Shown here in pieces: positions 11,969-24,800 of a DNA stretch of 64,000 nucleotides. The stretch comes from Auanema rhodensis (Eukaryota > Nematoda > Chromadorea > Rhabditida > Rhabditidae): assembly GCA_964057225.1 (NCBI GenBank), contig OZ059898.1:20995267-21059266 (forward strand), read 5' to 3'. Positions within the stretch are counted from its first letter, which is position 1. The number at the start of each line of letters is the position of its first letter. The notes beneath the pieces are model-generated. The model had not been told where the DNA came from. It saw only the letters and a program-made list of their open reading frames with translations, and made no database searches. A program made the translations under genes and the position numbers.

Positions 11969-13376
11969 GTGATGTGCACTTGGTATGTAACTCGCTTCAC
12001 GTGAAAGATAAAGAGATGCGGTTTTCAAAATTAGATTCCCCATGTCCATATTAGTCTAAAAACAAATTTTTATTGATATTGGTTCATGGTAACCATGACT
12101 TTGAATTTTACGTGAACTTTAATTTATGCTAATTAAATGTACACGTGATGTGCACTTGGTATGTAACTCGCTTCACGTGAAAGATAAAGAAATGCGGTTT
12201 TCAAAATTAGATTCCCCATGTCCATATTAGTCTAAAAACAAATTTTTATTGATATTGGTTCATGGTAACCATGACTTTGAAATTTACGTGAACTTTAATT
12301 TATGCTAATTAAATGTACACGTGATGTGCACTTGGTATGTAACTCGCTTCACGTGAAAGATAAAGAGATGCGGTTTTCAAAATTAGATTCTCCATGTCCA
12401 TATTAGTCTAAAAACAAATTTTTATTGATATTGGTTCATGGTAACCATGACTTTGAAATTTACGTGAACTTTAATTTATGCTAATTAAATGTACACGTGA
12501 TGTGCACTTGGTATGTAACTCGCTTCACGTGAAAGATAAAGAGATGCGGTTTTCAAAATTAGATTCCCCATGTCCATATTAGTCTAAAAACAAATTTTTA
12601 TTGATATTGGTGCATGGTAACCATGACTTTGAAATTTACGTGAACTTTAATTTATGCTAATTAAATGTACACGTGATGTGCACTTGGTATGTAACTCGCT
12701 TCACGTGAAAGATAAAGAGATGCGGTTTTCAAAATTAGATTCCCCATGTCCATATTAGTCTAAAAACAAATTTTTATTGATATTGGTTCATGGTAACCAT
12801 GACTTTGAATTTTACGTGAACTTTAATTTATGCTAATTAAATGTACACGTGATGTGCACTTGGTATGTAACTCGCTTCACGTGAAAGATAAAGAAATGCG
12901 GTTTTCAAAATTAGATTCCCCATGTCCATATTAGTCTAAAAACAAATTTTTATTGATATTGGTTCATGGTAACCATGACTTTGAAATTTACGTGAACTTT
13001 AATTTATGCTAATTAAATGTACACGTGATGTGCACTTGGTATGTAACTCGCTTCACGTGAAAGATAAAGAGATGCGGTTTTCAAAATTAGATTCCCCATG
13101 TCCATATTAGTCTAAAAACAAATTTTTATTGATATTGGTTCATGGTAACCATGACTTTGAAATTTACGTGAACTTCAATTTATGCTAATTAAATGTACAC
13201 GTGATGTGCACTTGGTATGTAACTCGCTTCACGTGAAAGATAAAGAGATGCGGTTTTCAAAATTAGATTCCCCATGTCCATATTAGTCTAAAAACAAATT
13301 TTTATTGATATTGGTGCATGGTAACCATGACTTTGAAATTTACGTGAACTTTAATTTATGCTAATTAAATGTACAC
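11969..13376. repeat. 4-monomer HOR (704 bp), two tandem copies
   Basis: The rare T at p137 (giving GAATTTTAC) occurs in the units at 11969 and 12673. The rare A at p47 (giving AAAGAAATG) occurs in the next units, 12145 and 12849. Both pairs lie 704 bp apart, which defines 11969-12672 and 12673-13376. After duplication the third unit gained private changes: p71T near 12391 in copy one and C for T near 13176 in copy two. Confidence 0.85.
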
Positions 13377-13552
13377 GTGATGTGCACTTGGTATGTAACT
13401 CGCTTCACGTGAAAGATAAAGAGATGCGGTTTTCAAAATTAGATTCCCCATGTCCATATTAGTCTAAAAACAAATTTTTATTGATATTGGTGCATGGTAA
13501 CCATGACTTTGAAATTTACGTGAACTTTAATTTATGCTAATTAAATGTACAC

Positions 13553-14784
13553 GTGATGTGCACTTGGTATGTAACTCGCTTCACGTGAAAGATAAAGAGA
13601 TGCGGTTTTCAAAATTAGATTCCCCATGTCCATATTAGTCTAAAATCAAATTTTTATTGATATTGCTTCATGGTAACCATGACTTTGAAATTTACGTGAA
13701 CTTTAATTTATGCTAATTAAATGTACACGTGATGTGCACTTGGTATGTAACTCGCTTCACGTGAAAGATAAAAAGATGCGGTTCTCAAAATTAGATTCCC
13801 CATGTCCATATTAGTCTAAAAACAAATTTTTATTGATATTGCTTCATGGTAACCATGACTTTGAAATTTACGTGAACTTTAATTTATGCTAATTAAATGT
13901 ACACGTGATGTGCACTTGGTATGTAACTCGCTTCACGTGAAAGATAAAGAGATGCGGTTTTCGAAATTAGATTCCCCATGTCCATATTAGTCTAAAAACA
14001 AATTTTTATTGATATTGGTTCATGGTAACCATGACTTTGAAATTTACGTGAACTTTAATTTATGCTAATTAAATGTACACGTGATGTGCACTTGGTATGT
14101 AACTCGCTTCACGTGAAAGATAAAGAGATGCGGTTTTCAAAATTAGATTCCCCATGTCCATATTAGTCTAAAAACAAATTTTTATTGATATTGGTTCATG
14201 GTAACCATGACTTTGAAATTTACGTGAACTTTAATTAATGCTAATTAAATGTACACGTGATGTGCACTTGGTATGTAACTCGCTTCACGTGAAAGATAAA
14301 GAGATGCGGTTTTCAAAATTAGATTCCCCATGTCCATATTAGTCTAAAAACAAATTTTTATTGATATTGCTTCATGGTAACCATGACTTTGAAATTTACG
14401 TGAACTTTAATTAATGCTAATTAAATGTACACGTGATGTGCACTTGGTATGTAACTCGCTTCACGTGAAAGATAAAGAGATGCGGTTTTCAAAATTAGAT
14501 TCCCCATGTCCATATTAGTCTAAAAACAAATTTTTATTGATATTGCTTCATGGTAACCATGACTTTGAAATTTACGTGAACTTTAATTTATGCTAATTAA
14601 ATGTACACGTGATGTGCACTTGGTATGTAACTCGCTTCACGTGAAAGATAAAGAGATGCGGTTTTCAAAATTAGATTCCCCATGTCCATATTAGTCTAAA
14701 AACAAATTTTTATTGATATTGCTTCATGGTAACCATGACTTTGAAATTTACGTGAACTTTAATTTATGCTAATTAAATGTACAC
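13553..14784. repeat. Cluster of p114-C monomers
   Basis: Five of these seven units have TTGCTTCATGG instead of TTGGTTCATGG (13553, 13729, 14257, 14433, 14609). The change is local; outside it I saw p114C only in the unit at 16545, which is the HOR partner of 14609, and in an altered unit at 30449. Two neighbours (14081 and 14257) also share A at p157. The cluster looks like local spread of one substitution by short-range exchange or conversion. Confidence 0.75.
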
Positions 14785-17700
14785 GTGATGTGCACTTGGT
14801 ATGTAACTCGCTTCACGTGAAAGATAAAGAGATGCGGTTTTCAAAATTAGATTCCCCATGTCCATATTAGTCTAAAAACAAATTTTTATTTTTATTGGTG
14901 CATGGTAACCATGACTTTGAAATTTACGTGAACTTTAATTTATGCTAATTAAATGTACACGTGATGTGCACTTGGTATGTAACTCGCTTCACGTGAAAGA
15001 TAAAGAGATGCGGTTTTCAAAATTAGATTCCCCATGTCCATATTAGTCTAAAAACAAATTTTTATTGATATTGGTGCATGGTAACCATGACTTTGAAATT
15101 TACGTGAACTTTAATTTATGCTAATTAAATGTACACGTGATGTGCACTTGGTATGTAACTCGCTTCACGTGAAAGATAAAGAGATGCGGTTTTCAAAATT
15201 AGATTCCCCATGTCCATCTTAGTCTAAAAACAAATTTTTATTGATATTGGTGCATGGTAACCATGACTTTGAAATTTACGTGAACTTTAATTTATGCTAA
15301 TTAAATGTATACGTGATGTGCACTTGGTATGTAACTCGCTTCACGTGAAAGATAAAGAGATGCGGTTTTCAAAATTAGATTCCCCATGTCCATATTAGTC
15401 TAAAAACAAATTTTTATTGATATTGGTGCATGGTAACCATGACTTTGAAATTTACGTGAACTTTAATTTATGCTAATTAAATGTACACGTGATGTGCACT
15501 TGGTATGTAACTCGCTTCACGTGAAAGATAAAGAGATGCGGTTTTTAAAATTAGATTCCCCATGTCCATATTAGTCTAAAAACAAATTTTTATTGATATT
15601 GGTTCATGGTAACCATGACTTTGAAATTTACGTGAACTTTAATTTATGCTAATTAAATGTATACGTGATGTGCACTTGGTATGTAACTCGCTTCACGTGA
15701 AAGATAAAGAGATGCGGTTTTCAAAATTAGATTCCCCTTGTCCATATTAGTCTAAAAACAAATTTTTATTGAGATTGGTTCATGGTAACCATGACTTTGA
15801 ATTTTACGTGAACTTTAATTTATGCTAATTAAATGTACACGTGATGTGCACTTGGTATGTAACTCGCTTCACGTGAAAGATAAAGAGATGCGGTTTTCAA
15901 AATTAGATTCCCCATGTCCATATTAGTCTAAAAACAAATTTTTATTGATATTGGTTCATGGTAACCATGACTTTGAAATTTACGTGAACTTTAATTTATG
16001 CTAATTAAATGTACACGTGATGTGCACTTGGTATGTAACTCGCTTCACGTGAAAGATAAAGAGATGCGGTTTTCAAAATTAGATTCCCCATGTCCATATT
16101 AGTTTAAAAACAAATTTTTATTGATATTGGTGCATGGTAACCATGACTTTGAAATTTACGTGAACTTTAATTTATGCTAATTAAATGTACACGTGATGTG
16201 CACTTGGTATGTAACTCGCTTCACGTGAAAGATAAAAAGATGCGGTTTTCAAAATTAGATTCCCCATGTCCATATTAGTCTAAAAACAAATTTTTATTGA
16301 TATTGGTGCATGGTAACCATGACTTTGAAATTTACGTGAACTTTAATTTATGCTAATTAAATGTACACGTGATGTGCACTTGGTATGTAACTCGCTTTAC
16401 GTGTAAGATGAAGAGATGCGGTTTTCAAAATTAGATTCCCCATGTCCATATTAGTCTAAAAACAAATTTTTATTGATATTGGTTCATGGTAACCATGACT
16501 TTGAAATTTACGTGAACTTTAATTTATGCTAATTAAATGTACACGTGATGTGCACTTGGTATGTAACTCGCTTCACGTGAAAGATAAAGAGATGCGGTTT
16601 TCAAAATTAGATTCCCCATGTCCATATTAGTCTAAAAACAAATTTTTATTGATATTGCTTCATGGTAACCATGACTTTGAAATTTACGTGAACTTTAATT
16701 TATGCTAATTAAATGTACACGTGATGTGCACTTGGTATGTAACTCGCTTCACGTGAAAGATAAAGAGATGCGGTTTTCAAAATTAGATTCCCCATGTCCA
16801 TATTAGTCTAAAAACAAATTTTTATTGATATTGGTGCATGGTAACCATGACTTTGAAATTTACGTGAACTTTAATTTATGCTAATTAAATGTACACGTGA
16901 TGTGCACTTGGTATGTAACTCGCTTCACGTGAAAGATAAAGAGATGCGGTTTTCAAAATTAGATTCCCCATGTCCATATTAGTCTAAAAACAAATTTTTA
17001 TTGATATTGGTGCATGGTAACCATGACTTTGAAATTTACGTGAACTTTAATTTATGCTAATTAAATGTACACGTGATGTGCACTTGGTATGTAACTCGCT
17101 TCACGTGAAAGATAAAGAGATGCGGTTTTCAAAATTAGATTCCCCATGTCCATCTTAGTCTAAAAACAAATTTTTATTGATATTGGTGCATGGTAACCAT
17201 GACTTTGAAATTTACGTGAACTTTAATTTATGCTAATTAAATGTATACGTGATGTGCACTTGGTATGTAACTCGCTTCACGTGAAAGATAAAGAGATGCG
17301 GTTTTCAAAATTAGATTCCCCATGTCCATATTAGTCTAAAAACAAATTTTTATTGATATTGGTGCATGGTAACCATGACTTTGAAATTTACGTGAACTTT
17401 AATTTATGCTAATTAAATGTACACGTGATGTGCACTTGGTATGTAACTCGCTTCACGTGAAAGATAAAGAGATGCGGTTTTTAAAATTAGATTCCCCATG
17501 TCCATATTAGTCTAAAAACAAATTTTTATTGATATTGGTTCATGGTAACCATGACTTTGAAATTTACGTGAACTTTAATTTATGCTAATTAAATGTATAC
17601 GTGATGTGCACTTGGTATGTAACTCGCTTCACGTGAAAGATAAAGAGATGCGGTTTTCAAAATTAGATTCCCCTTGTCCATATTAGTCTAAAAACAAATT

Positions 17701-18480
17701 TTTATTGAGATTGGTTCATGGTAACCATGACTTTGAATTTTACGTGAACTTTAATTTATGCTAATTAAATGTACACGTGATGTGCACTTGGTATGTAACT
17801 CGCTTCACGTGAAAGATAAAGAGATGCGGTTTTCAAAATTAGATTCCCCATGTCCATATTAGTCTAAAAACAAATTTTTATTGATATTGGTTCATGGTAA
17901 CCATGACTTTGAAATTTACGTGAACTTTAATTTATGCTAATTAAATGTACACGTGATGTGCACTTGGTATGTAACTCGCTTCACGTGAAAGATAAAGAGA
18001 TGCGGTTTTCAAAATTAGATTCCCCATGTCCATATTAGTTTAAAAACAAATTTTTATTGATATTGGTGCATGGTAACCATGACTTTGAAATTTACGTGAA
18101 CTTTAATTTATGCTAATTAAATGTACACGTGATGTGCACTTGGTATGTAACTCGCTTCACGTGGAAGATAAAAAGATGCGGTTTTCAAAATTAGATTCCC
18201 CATGTCCATATTAGTCTAAAAACAAATTTTTATTGATATTGGTGCATGGTAACCATGACTTTGAAATTTACGTGAACTTTAATTTATGCTAATTAAATGT
18301 ACACGTGATGTGCACTTGGTATGTAACTCGCTTCACGTGTAAGATGAAGAGATGCGGTTTTCAAAATTAGATTCCCCATGTCCATATTAGTCTAAAAACA
18401 AATTTTTATTGATATTGGTTCATGGTAACCATGACTTTGAAATTTACGTGAACTTTAATTTATGCTAATTAAATGTACAC
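14609..18480. repeat. 11-monomer HOR (1936 bp), two tandem copies
   Basis: Copies span 14609-16544 and 16545-18480. Rare marks recur exactly 1936 bp apart: CATCTT (15216 and 17152), the T-extended run GTTTTTAAAA (15541 and 17477), and a unit carrying CCCCTTG, GAGATTGG and GAATTTTAC together (15665 and 17601). After these come p88T, p45A and p36T+p42G units in both copies. Private changes are few: p106-p107 TT in the unit at 14785 (first copy only), T at p30 in the unit at 16369, and G at p36 in the unit at 18129. Confidence 0.92.
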
Positions 18481-20064
18481 GTGATGTGCACTTGGTATGT
18501 AACTCGCTTCACGTGAAAGATAAAGAGATGCGGTTTTCAAAATTAGATTCCCCATGTCCATATTAGTCTAAAAACAAATTTTTATTGATATTGGTTCATG
18601 GTAACCATGACTTTGAAATTTACGTGAACTTTAATTTATGCTAATTAAATGTACACGTGATGTGCACTTGGTATGTAACTCGCTTCACGTGAAAGATAAA
18701 GAGATGCGGTTTTCAAAATTAGATTCCCCATGTCCATATTAGTCTAAAAACAAATTTTTATTGATATTGGTGCATGGTAACCATGACTTTGAAATTTACG
18801 TGAACTTTAATTTATGCTAATTAAATGTATACGTGATGTGCACTTGGTATGTAACTCGCTTCACGTGAAAGATAAAGAGATGCGGTTTTCAAAATTAGAT
18901 TCCCCATGTCCATATTAGTCTAAAAACAAATTTTTATTGATATTGGTTCATGGTAACCATGACTTTGAAATTTACGTGAACTTTAATTTATGCTAATTAA
19001 ATGTACACGTGATGTGCACTTGGTATGTAACTCGCTTCACGTGAAAGATGAAGAGATGCGGTTTACAAAATTAGATTCCCCATGTCCATATTAGTCTAAA
19101 AACAAATTTTTATTGATATTGGTTCATGGTAACCATGACTTTGAAATTTACGTGAACTTTAATTTATGCTAATTAAATGTACACGTGATGTGCACTTGGT
19201 ATGTAACTCGCTTCACGTGAAAGATAAAGAGATGCGGTTTTCAAAATTAGATTCCCCATGTCCATATTAGTTTAAAAACAAATTTTTATTGATATTGGTG
19301 CATGGTAACCATGACTTTGAAATTTACGTGAACTTTAATTTATGCTAATTAAATGTACACGTGATGTGCACTTGGTATGTAACTCGCTTCACGTGAAAGA
19401 TAAAAAGATGCGGTTTTCAAAATTAGATTCCCCATGTCCATATTAGTCTAAAAACAAATTTTTATTGATATTGGTGCATGGTAACCATGACTTTGAAATT
19501 TACGTGAACTTTAATTTATGCTAATTAAATGTACACGTGATGTGCACTTGGTATGTAACTCGCTTCACGTGTAAGATAAAGAGATGCGGTTTTCAAAATT
19601 AGATTCCCCATGTCCATATTAGTTTAAAAACAAATTTTTATTGATATTGGTGCATGGTAACCATGACTTTGAAATTTACGTGAACTTTAATTTATGCTAA
19701 TTAAATGTACACGTGATGTGCACTTGGTATGTAACTCGCTTCACGTGAAAGATAAAAAGATGCGGTTTTCAAAATTAGATTCCCCATGTCCATATTAGTC
19801 TAAAAACAAATTTTTATTGATATTGGTGCATGGTAACCATGACTTTGAAATTTACGTGAACTTTAATTTATGCTAATTAAATGTACACGTGATGTGCACT
19901 TGGTATGTAACTCGCTTCACGTGTAAGATGAAGAGATGCGGTTTTCAAAATTAGATTCCCCATGTCCATATTAGTCTAAAAACAAATTTTTATTGATATT
20001 GGTTCATGGTAACCATGACTTTGAAATTTACGTGAACTTTAATTTATGCTAATTAAATGTACAC
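18305..20064. repeat. Ten-monomer cassette, second occurrence
   Basis: This stretch repeats the marker order of 5633-7392: p36T+p42G; p116T; p116G+p174T; p116T; p42G+p57A; p88T; p45A; p36T+p88T; p45A; p36T+p42G. Its first unit is also the last unit of the 11-mer HOR. The two occurrences lie 72 monomers apart with different material between them. That points to a larger ancestral HOR, or to a segment copied over distance. Confidence 0.75.
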
Positions 20065-21824
20065 GTGATGTGCACTTGGTATGTAACTCGCTTCACGTGA
20101 AAGATAAAGAGATGCGGTTTTCAAAATTAGATTCCCCATGTCCATATTAGTCTAAAAACAAATTTTTATTGATATTGGTTCATGGTAACCATGACTTTGA
20201 AATTTACGTGAACTTTAATTTATGCTAATTAAATGTATACGTGATGTGCACTTGGTATGTAACTCGCTTCACGTGAAAGATAAAGAGATGCGGTTTTCAA
20301 AATTAGATTCCCCATGTCCATATTAGTCTAAAAACAAATTTTTATTGATATTGGTTCATGGTAACCATGACTTTGAAATTTACGTGAACTTTAATTTATG
20401 CTAATTAAATGTACACGTGATGTGCACTTGGTATGTAACTCGCTTCACGTGAAAGATAAAGAGATGCGGTTTTCAAAATTAGATTCCCCATGTCCATATT
20501 AGTCTAAAAACAAATTTTTATTGATATTGGTGCATGGTAACCATGACTTTGAAATTTACGTGAACTTTAATTTATGCTAATTAAATGTATACGTGATGTG
20601 CACTTGGTATGTAACTCGCTTCACGTGAAAGATAAAGAGATGCGGTTTTCAAAATTAGATTCCCCATGTCCATATTAGTCTAAAAACAAATTTTTATTGA
20701 TATTGGTTCATGGTAACCATGACTTTGAAATTTACGTGAACTTTAATTTATGCTAATTAAATGTACACGTGATGTGCACTTGGTATGTAACTCGCTTCAC
20801 GTGAAAGATAAAGAGATGCGGTTTTCAAAATTAGATTCCCCATGTCCATATTAGTCTAAAAACAAATTTTTATTGATATTGGTGCATGGTAACCATGACT
20901 TTGAAATTTACGTGAACTTTAATTTATGCTAATTAAATGTACACGTGATGTGCACTTGGTATGTAACTCGCTTCAGGTGAAAGATAAAGAGATGCGGTTT
21001 TCAAAATTAGATTCCCCATGTCCATATTAGTTTAAAAACAAATTTTTATTGATATTGGTGCATGGTAACCATGACTTTGAAATTTACGTGAACTTTAATT
21101 TATGCTAATTAAATGTACACGTGATGTGCACTTGGTATGTAACTCGTTTCACGTGAAAGATAAAAAGATGCGGTTTTCAAAATTAGATTCCCCATGTCCA
21201 TATTAGTCTAAAAACAAATTTTTATTGATATTGGTGCATGGTAACCATGACTTTGAAATTTACGTGAACTTTAATTTATGCTAATTAAATGTACACGTGA
21301 TGTGCACTTGGTATGTAACTCGCTTCACGTGTAAGATGAAGAGATGCGGTTTTCAAAATTAGATTCCCCATGTCCATATTAGTCTAAAAACAAATTTTTA
21401 TTGATATTGGTTCATGGTAACCATGACTTTGAAATTTACGTGAACTTTAATTTATGCTAATTAAATGTACACGTGATGTGCACTTGGTATGTAACTCGCT
21501 TCACGTGAAAGTAAAAGAGATGCGGTTTTCAAAATTAGATTCCCCATGTCCATATTAGTCTAAAAACAAATTTTTATTGATATTGGTTCATGGTAACCAT
21601 GACTTTGAAATTTACGTGAACTTTAATTTATGCTAATTAAATGTACACGTGATGTGCACTTGGTATGTAACTCGCTTCACGTGAAAGATAAAGAGATGCG
21701 GTTTTCAAAATTAGATTCCCCATGTCCATATTAGTCTAAAAACAAATTTTTATTGATATTGGTTCATGGTAACCATGACTTTGAAATTTACGTGAACTTT
21801 AATTTATGCTAATTAAATGTACAC
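20065..21824. repeat. Mixed monomers
   Basis: Ten units without exact tandem order, mostly plain p116 G or T types with p174T in the units at 20065 (its right end reads GTATAC) and 20417. The unit at 20945 carries p88T and a CAGGTG in place of CACGTG (near 20975). The next unit (21121) has p45A and CTCGTTTC, and the one after (21297) p36T+p42G. This is the p88T-p45A-p36T/p42G series seen on both sides. Confidence 0.6.
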
Positions 21825-24800
21825 GTGATGTGCACTTGGTATGTAACTCGCTTCACGTGAAAGATAAAGAGATGCGGTTTTCAAAATTAGATTCCCCATG
21901 TCCATATTAGTTTAAAAACAAATTTTTATTGATATTGGTGCATGGTAACCATGACTTTGAAATTTACGTGAACTTTAATTTATGCTAATTAAATGTACAC
22001 GTGATGTGCACTTGGTATGTAACTCGCTTCACGTGAAAGATAAAAAGATGCGGTTTTCAAAATTAGATTCACCATGTCCATATTAGTCTAAAAACAAATT
22101 TTTATTGATATTGGTGCATGGTAACCATGACTTTGAAATTTACGTGAACTTTAATTTATGCTAATTAAATGTACACGTGATGTGCACTTGGTATGTAACT
22201 CGCTTCACGTGTAAGATGAAGAGATGCGGTTTTCAAAATTAGATTCCCCATGTCCATATTAGTCTAAAAACAAATTTTTATTGATATTGGTTCATGGTAA
22301 CCATGACTTTGAAATTTACGTGAACTTTAATTTATGCTAATTAAATGTACACGTGATGTGCACTTGGTATGTAACTCGCTTCACGTGAAAGATAAAGAGA
22401 TGCGGTTTTCAAAATTAGATTCCCCATGTCCATATTAGTCTAAAAACAAATTTTTATTGATATTGGTTCATGGTAACCATGACTTTGAAATTTACGTGAA
22501 CTTTAATTTATGCTAATTAAATGTACACGTGATGTGCACTTGGTATGTAACTCGCTTCACGTGAAAGATAAAGAGATGCGGTTTTCAAAATTAGATTCCC
22601 CATGTCCATATTAGTCTAAAAACAAATTTTTTTTGATATTGGTGCATGGTAACCATGACTTTGAAATTTACGTGAACTTTAATTTATGCTAATTAAATGT
22701 ACACGTGATGTGCACTTGGTATGTAACTCGCTTCACGTGAAAGATGAAGAGATGCGGTTTTCAAAATTAGATTCCCCATGTCCATATTAGTCTAAAAACA
22801 AATTTTTATTGATATTGGTGCATGGTAACCATGACTTTGAAATTTACGTGAACTTTAATTTATGCTAATTAAATGTACACGTGATGTGCACTTGGTATGT
22901 AACTCGCTTCACGTGAAAGTAAAAGAGATGCGGTTTTCAAAATTAGATTCCCCATGTCCATATTAGTCTAAAAACAAATTTTTATTGATATTGGTGCATG
23001 GTAACCATGACTTTGAAATTTACGTGAACTTTAATTTATGCTAATTAAATGTACACGTGATGTGCACTTGGTATGTAACTCGCTTCACGTGAAAGATAAA
23101 GAGATGCGGTTTTCAAAATTAGATTCCCCATGTCCATATTAGTCTAAAAACAAATTTTTATTGATATTGGTTCATGGTAACCATGACTTTGAAATTTACG
23201 TGAACTTTAATTTATGCTAATTAAATGTATACGTGATGTGCACTTGGTATGTAACTCGCTTCACGTGAAAGATAAAGAGATGCGGTTTTCAAAATTAGAT
23301 TCCCCATGTCCATATTAGTCTAAAAACAAATTTTTATTGATATTGGTTCATGGTAACCATGACTTTGAAATTTACGTGAACTTTAATTTATGCTAATTAA
23401 ATGTACACGTGATGTGCACTTGGTATGTAACTCGCTTCACGTGAAAGATAAAGAGATGCGGTTTTCAAAATTAGATTCCCCATGTCCATATTAGTCTAAA
23501 AACAAATTTTTATTGATATTGGTTCATGGTAACCATGACTTTGAAATTTACGTGAACTTTAATTTATGCTAATTAAATGTACACGTGATGTGCACTTGGT
23601 ATGTAACTCGCTTCACGTGAAAGATAAAGAGATGCGGTTTTCAAAATTAGATTCCCCATGTCCATATTAGTTTAAAAACAAATTTTTATTGATATTGGTG
23701 CATGGTAACCATGACTTTGAAATTTACGTGAACTTTAATTTATGCTAATTAAATGTACACGTGATGTGCACTTGGTATGTAACTCGCTTCACGTGAAAGA
23801 TAAAAAGATGCGGTTTTCAAAATTAGATTCCCCATGTCCATATTAGTCTAAAAACAAATTTTTATTGATATTGGTGCATGGTAACCATGACTTTGAAATT
23901 TACGTGAACTTTAATTTATGCTAATTAAATGTACACGTGATGTGCACTTGGTATGTAACTCGCTTCACGTGTAAGATGAAGAGATGCGGTTTTCAAAATT
24001 AGATTCCCCATGTCCATATTAGTCTAAAAACAAATTTTTATTGATATTGGTTCATGGTAACCATGACTTTGAAATTTACGTGAACTTTAATTTATGCTAA
24101 TTAAATGTACACGTGATGTGCACTTGGTATGTAACTCGCTTCACGTGAAAGATAAAGAGATGCGGTTTTCAAAATTAGATTCCCCATGTCCATATTAGTC
24201 TAAAAACAAATTTTTATTGATATTGGTTCATGGTAACCATGACTTTGAAATTTACGTGAACTTTAATTTATGCTAATTAAATGTACACGTGATGTGCACT
24301 TGATATGTAACTCGCTTCACGTGAAAGATGAAGAGATGCGGTTTTCAAAATTAGATTCCCCATGTCCATATTAGTCTAAAAACAAATTTTTATTGATATT
24401 GGTGCATGGTAACCATGACTTTGAAATTTACGTGAACTTTAATTTATGCTAATTAAATGTACACGTGATGTGCACTTGGTATGTAACTCGCTTCACGTGA
24501 AAGTAAAAGAGATGCGGTTTTCAAAATTAGATTCCCCATGTCCATATTAGTCTAAAAACAAATTTTTATTGATATTGGTGCATGGTAACCATGACTTTGA
24601 AATTTACGTGAACTTTAATTTATGCTAATTAAATGTACACGTGATGTGCACTTGGTATGTAACTCGCTTCACGTGAAAGATAAAGAGATGCGGTTTTGAA
24701 AATTAGATTCCCCATGTCCATATTAGTCTAAAAACAAATTTTTATTGATATTGGTTCATGGTAACCATGACTTTGAAATTTACGTGAACTTTAATTTATG

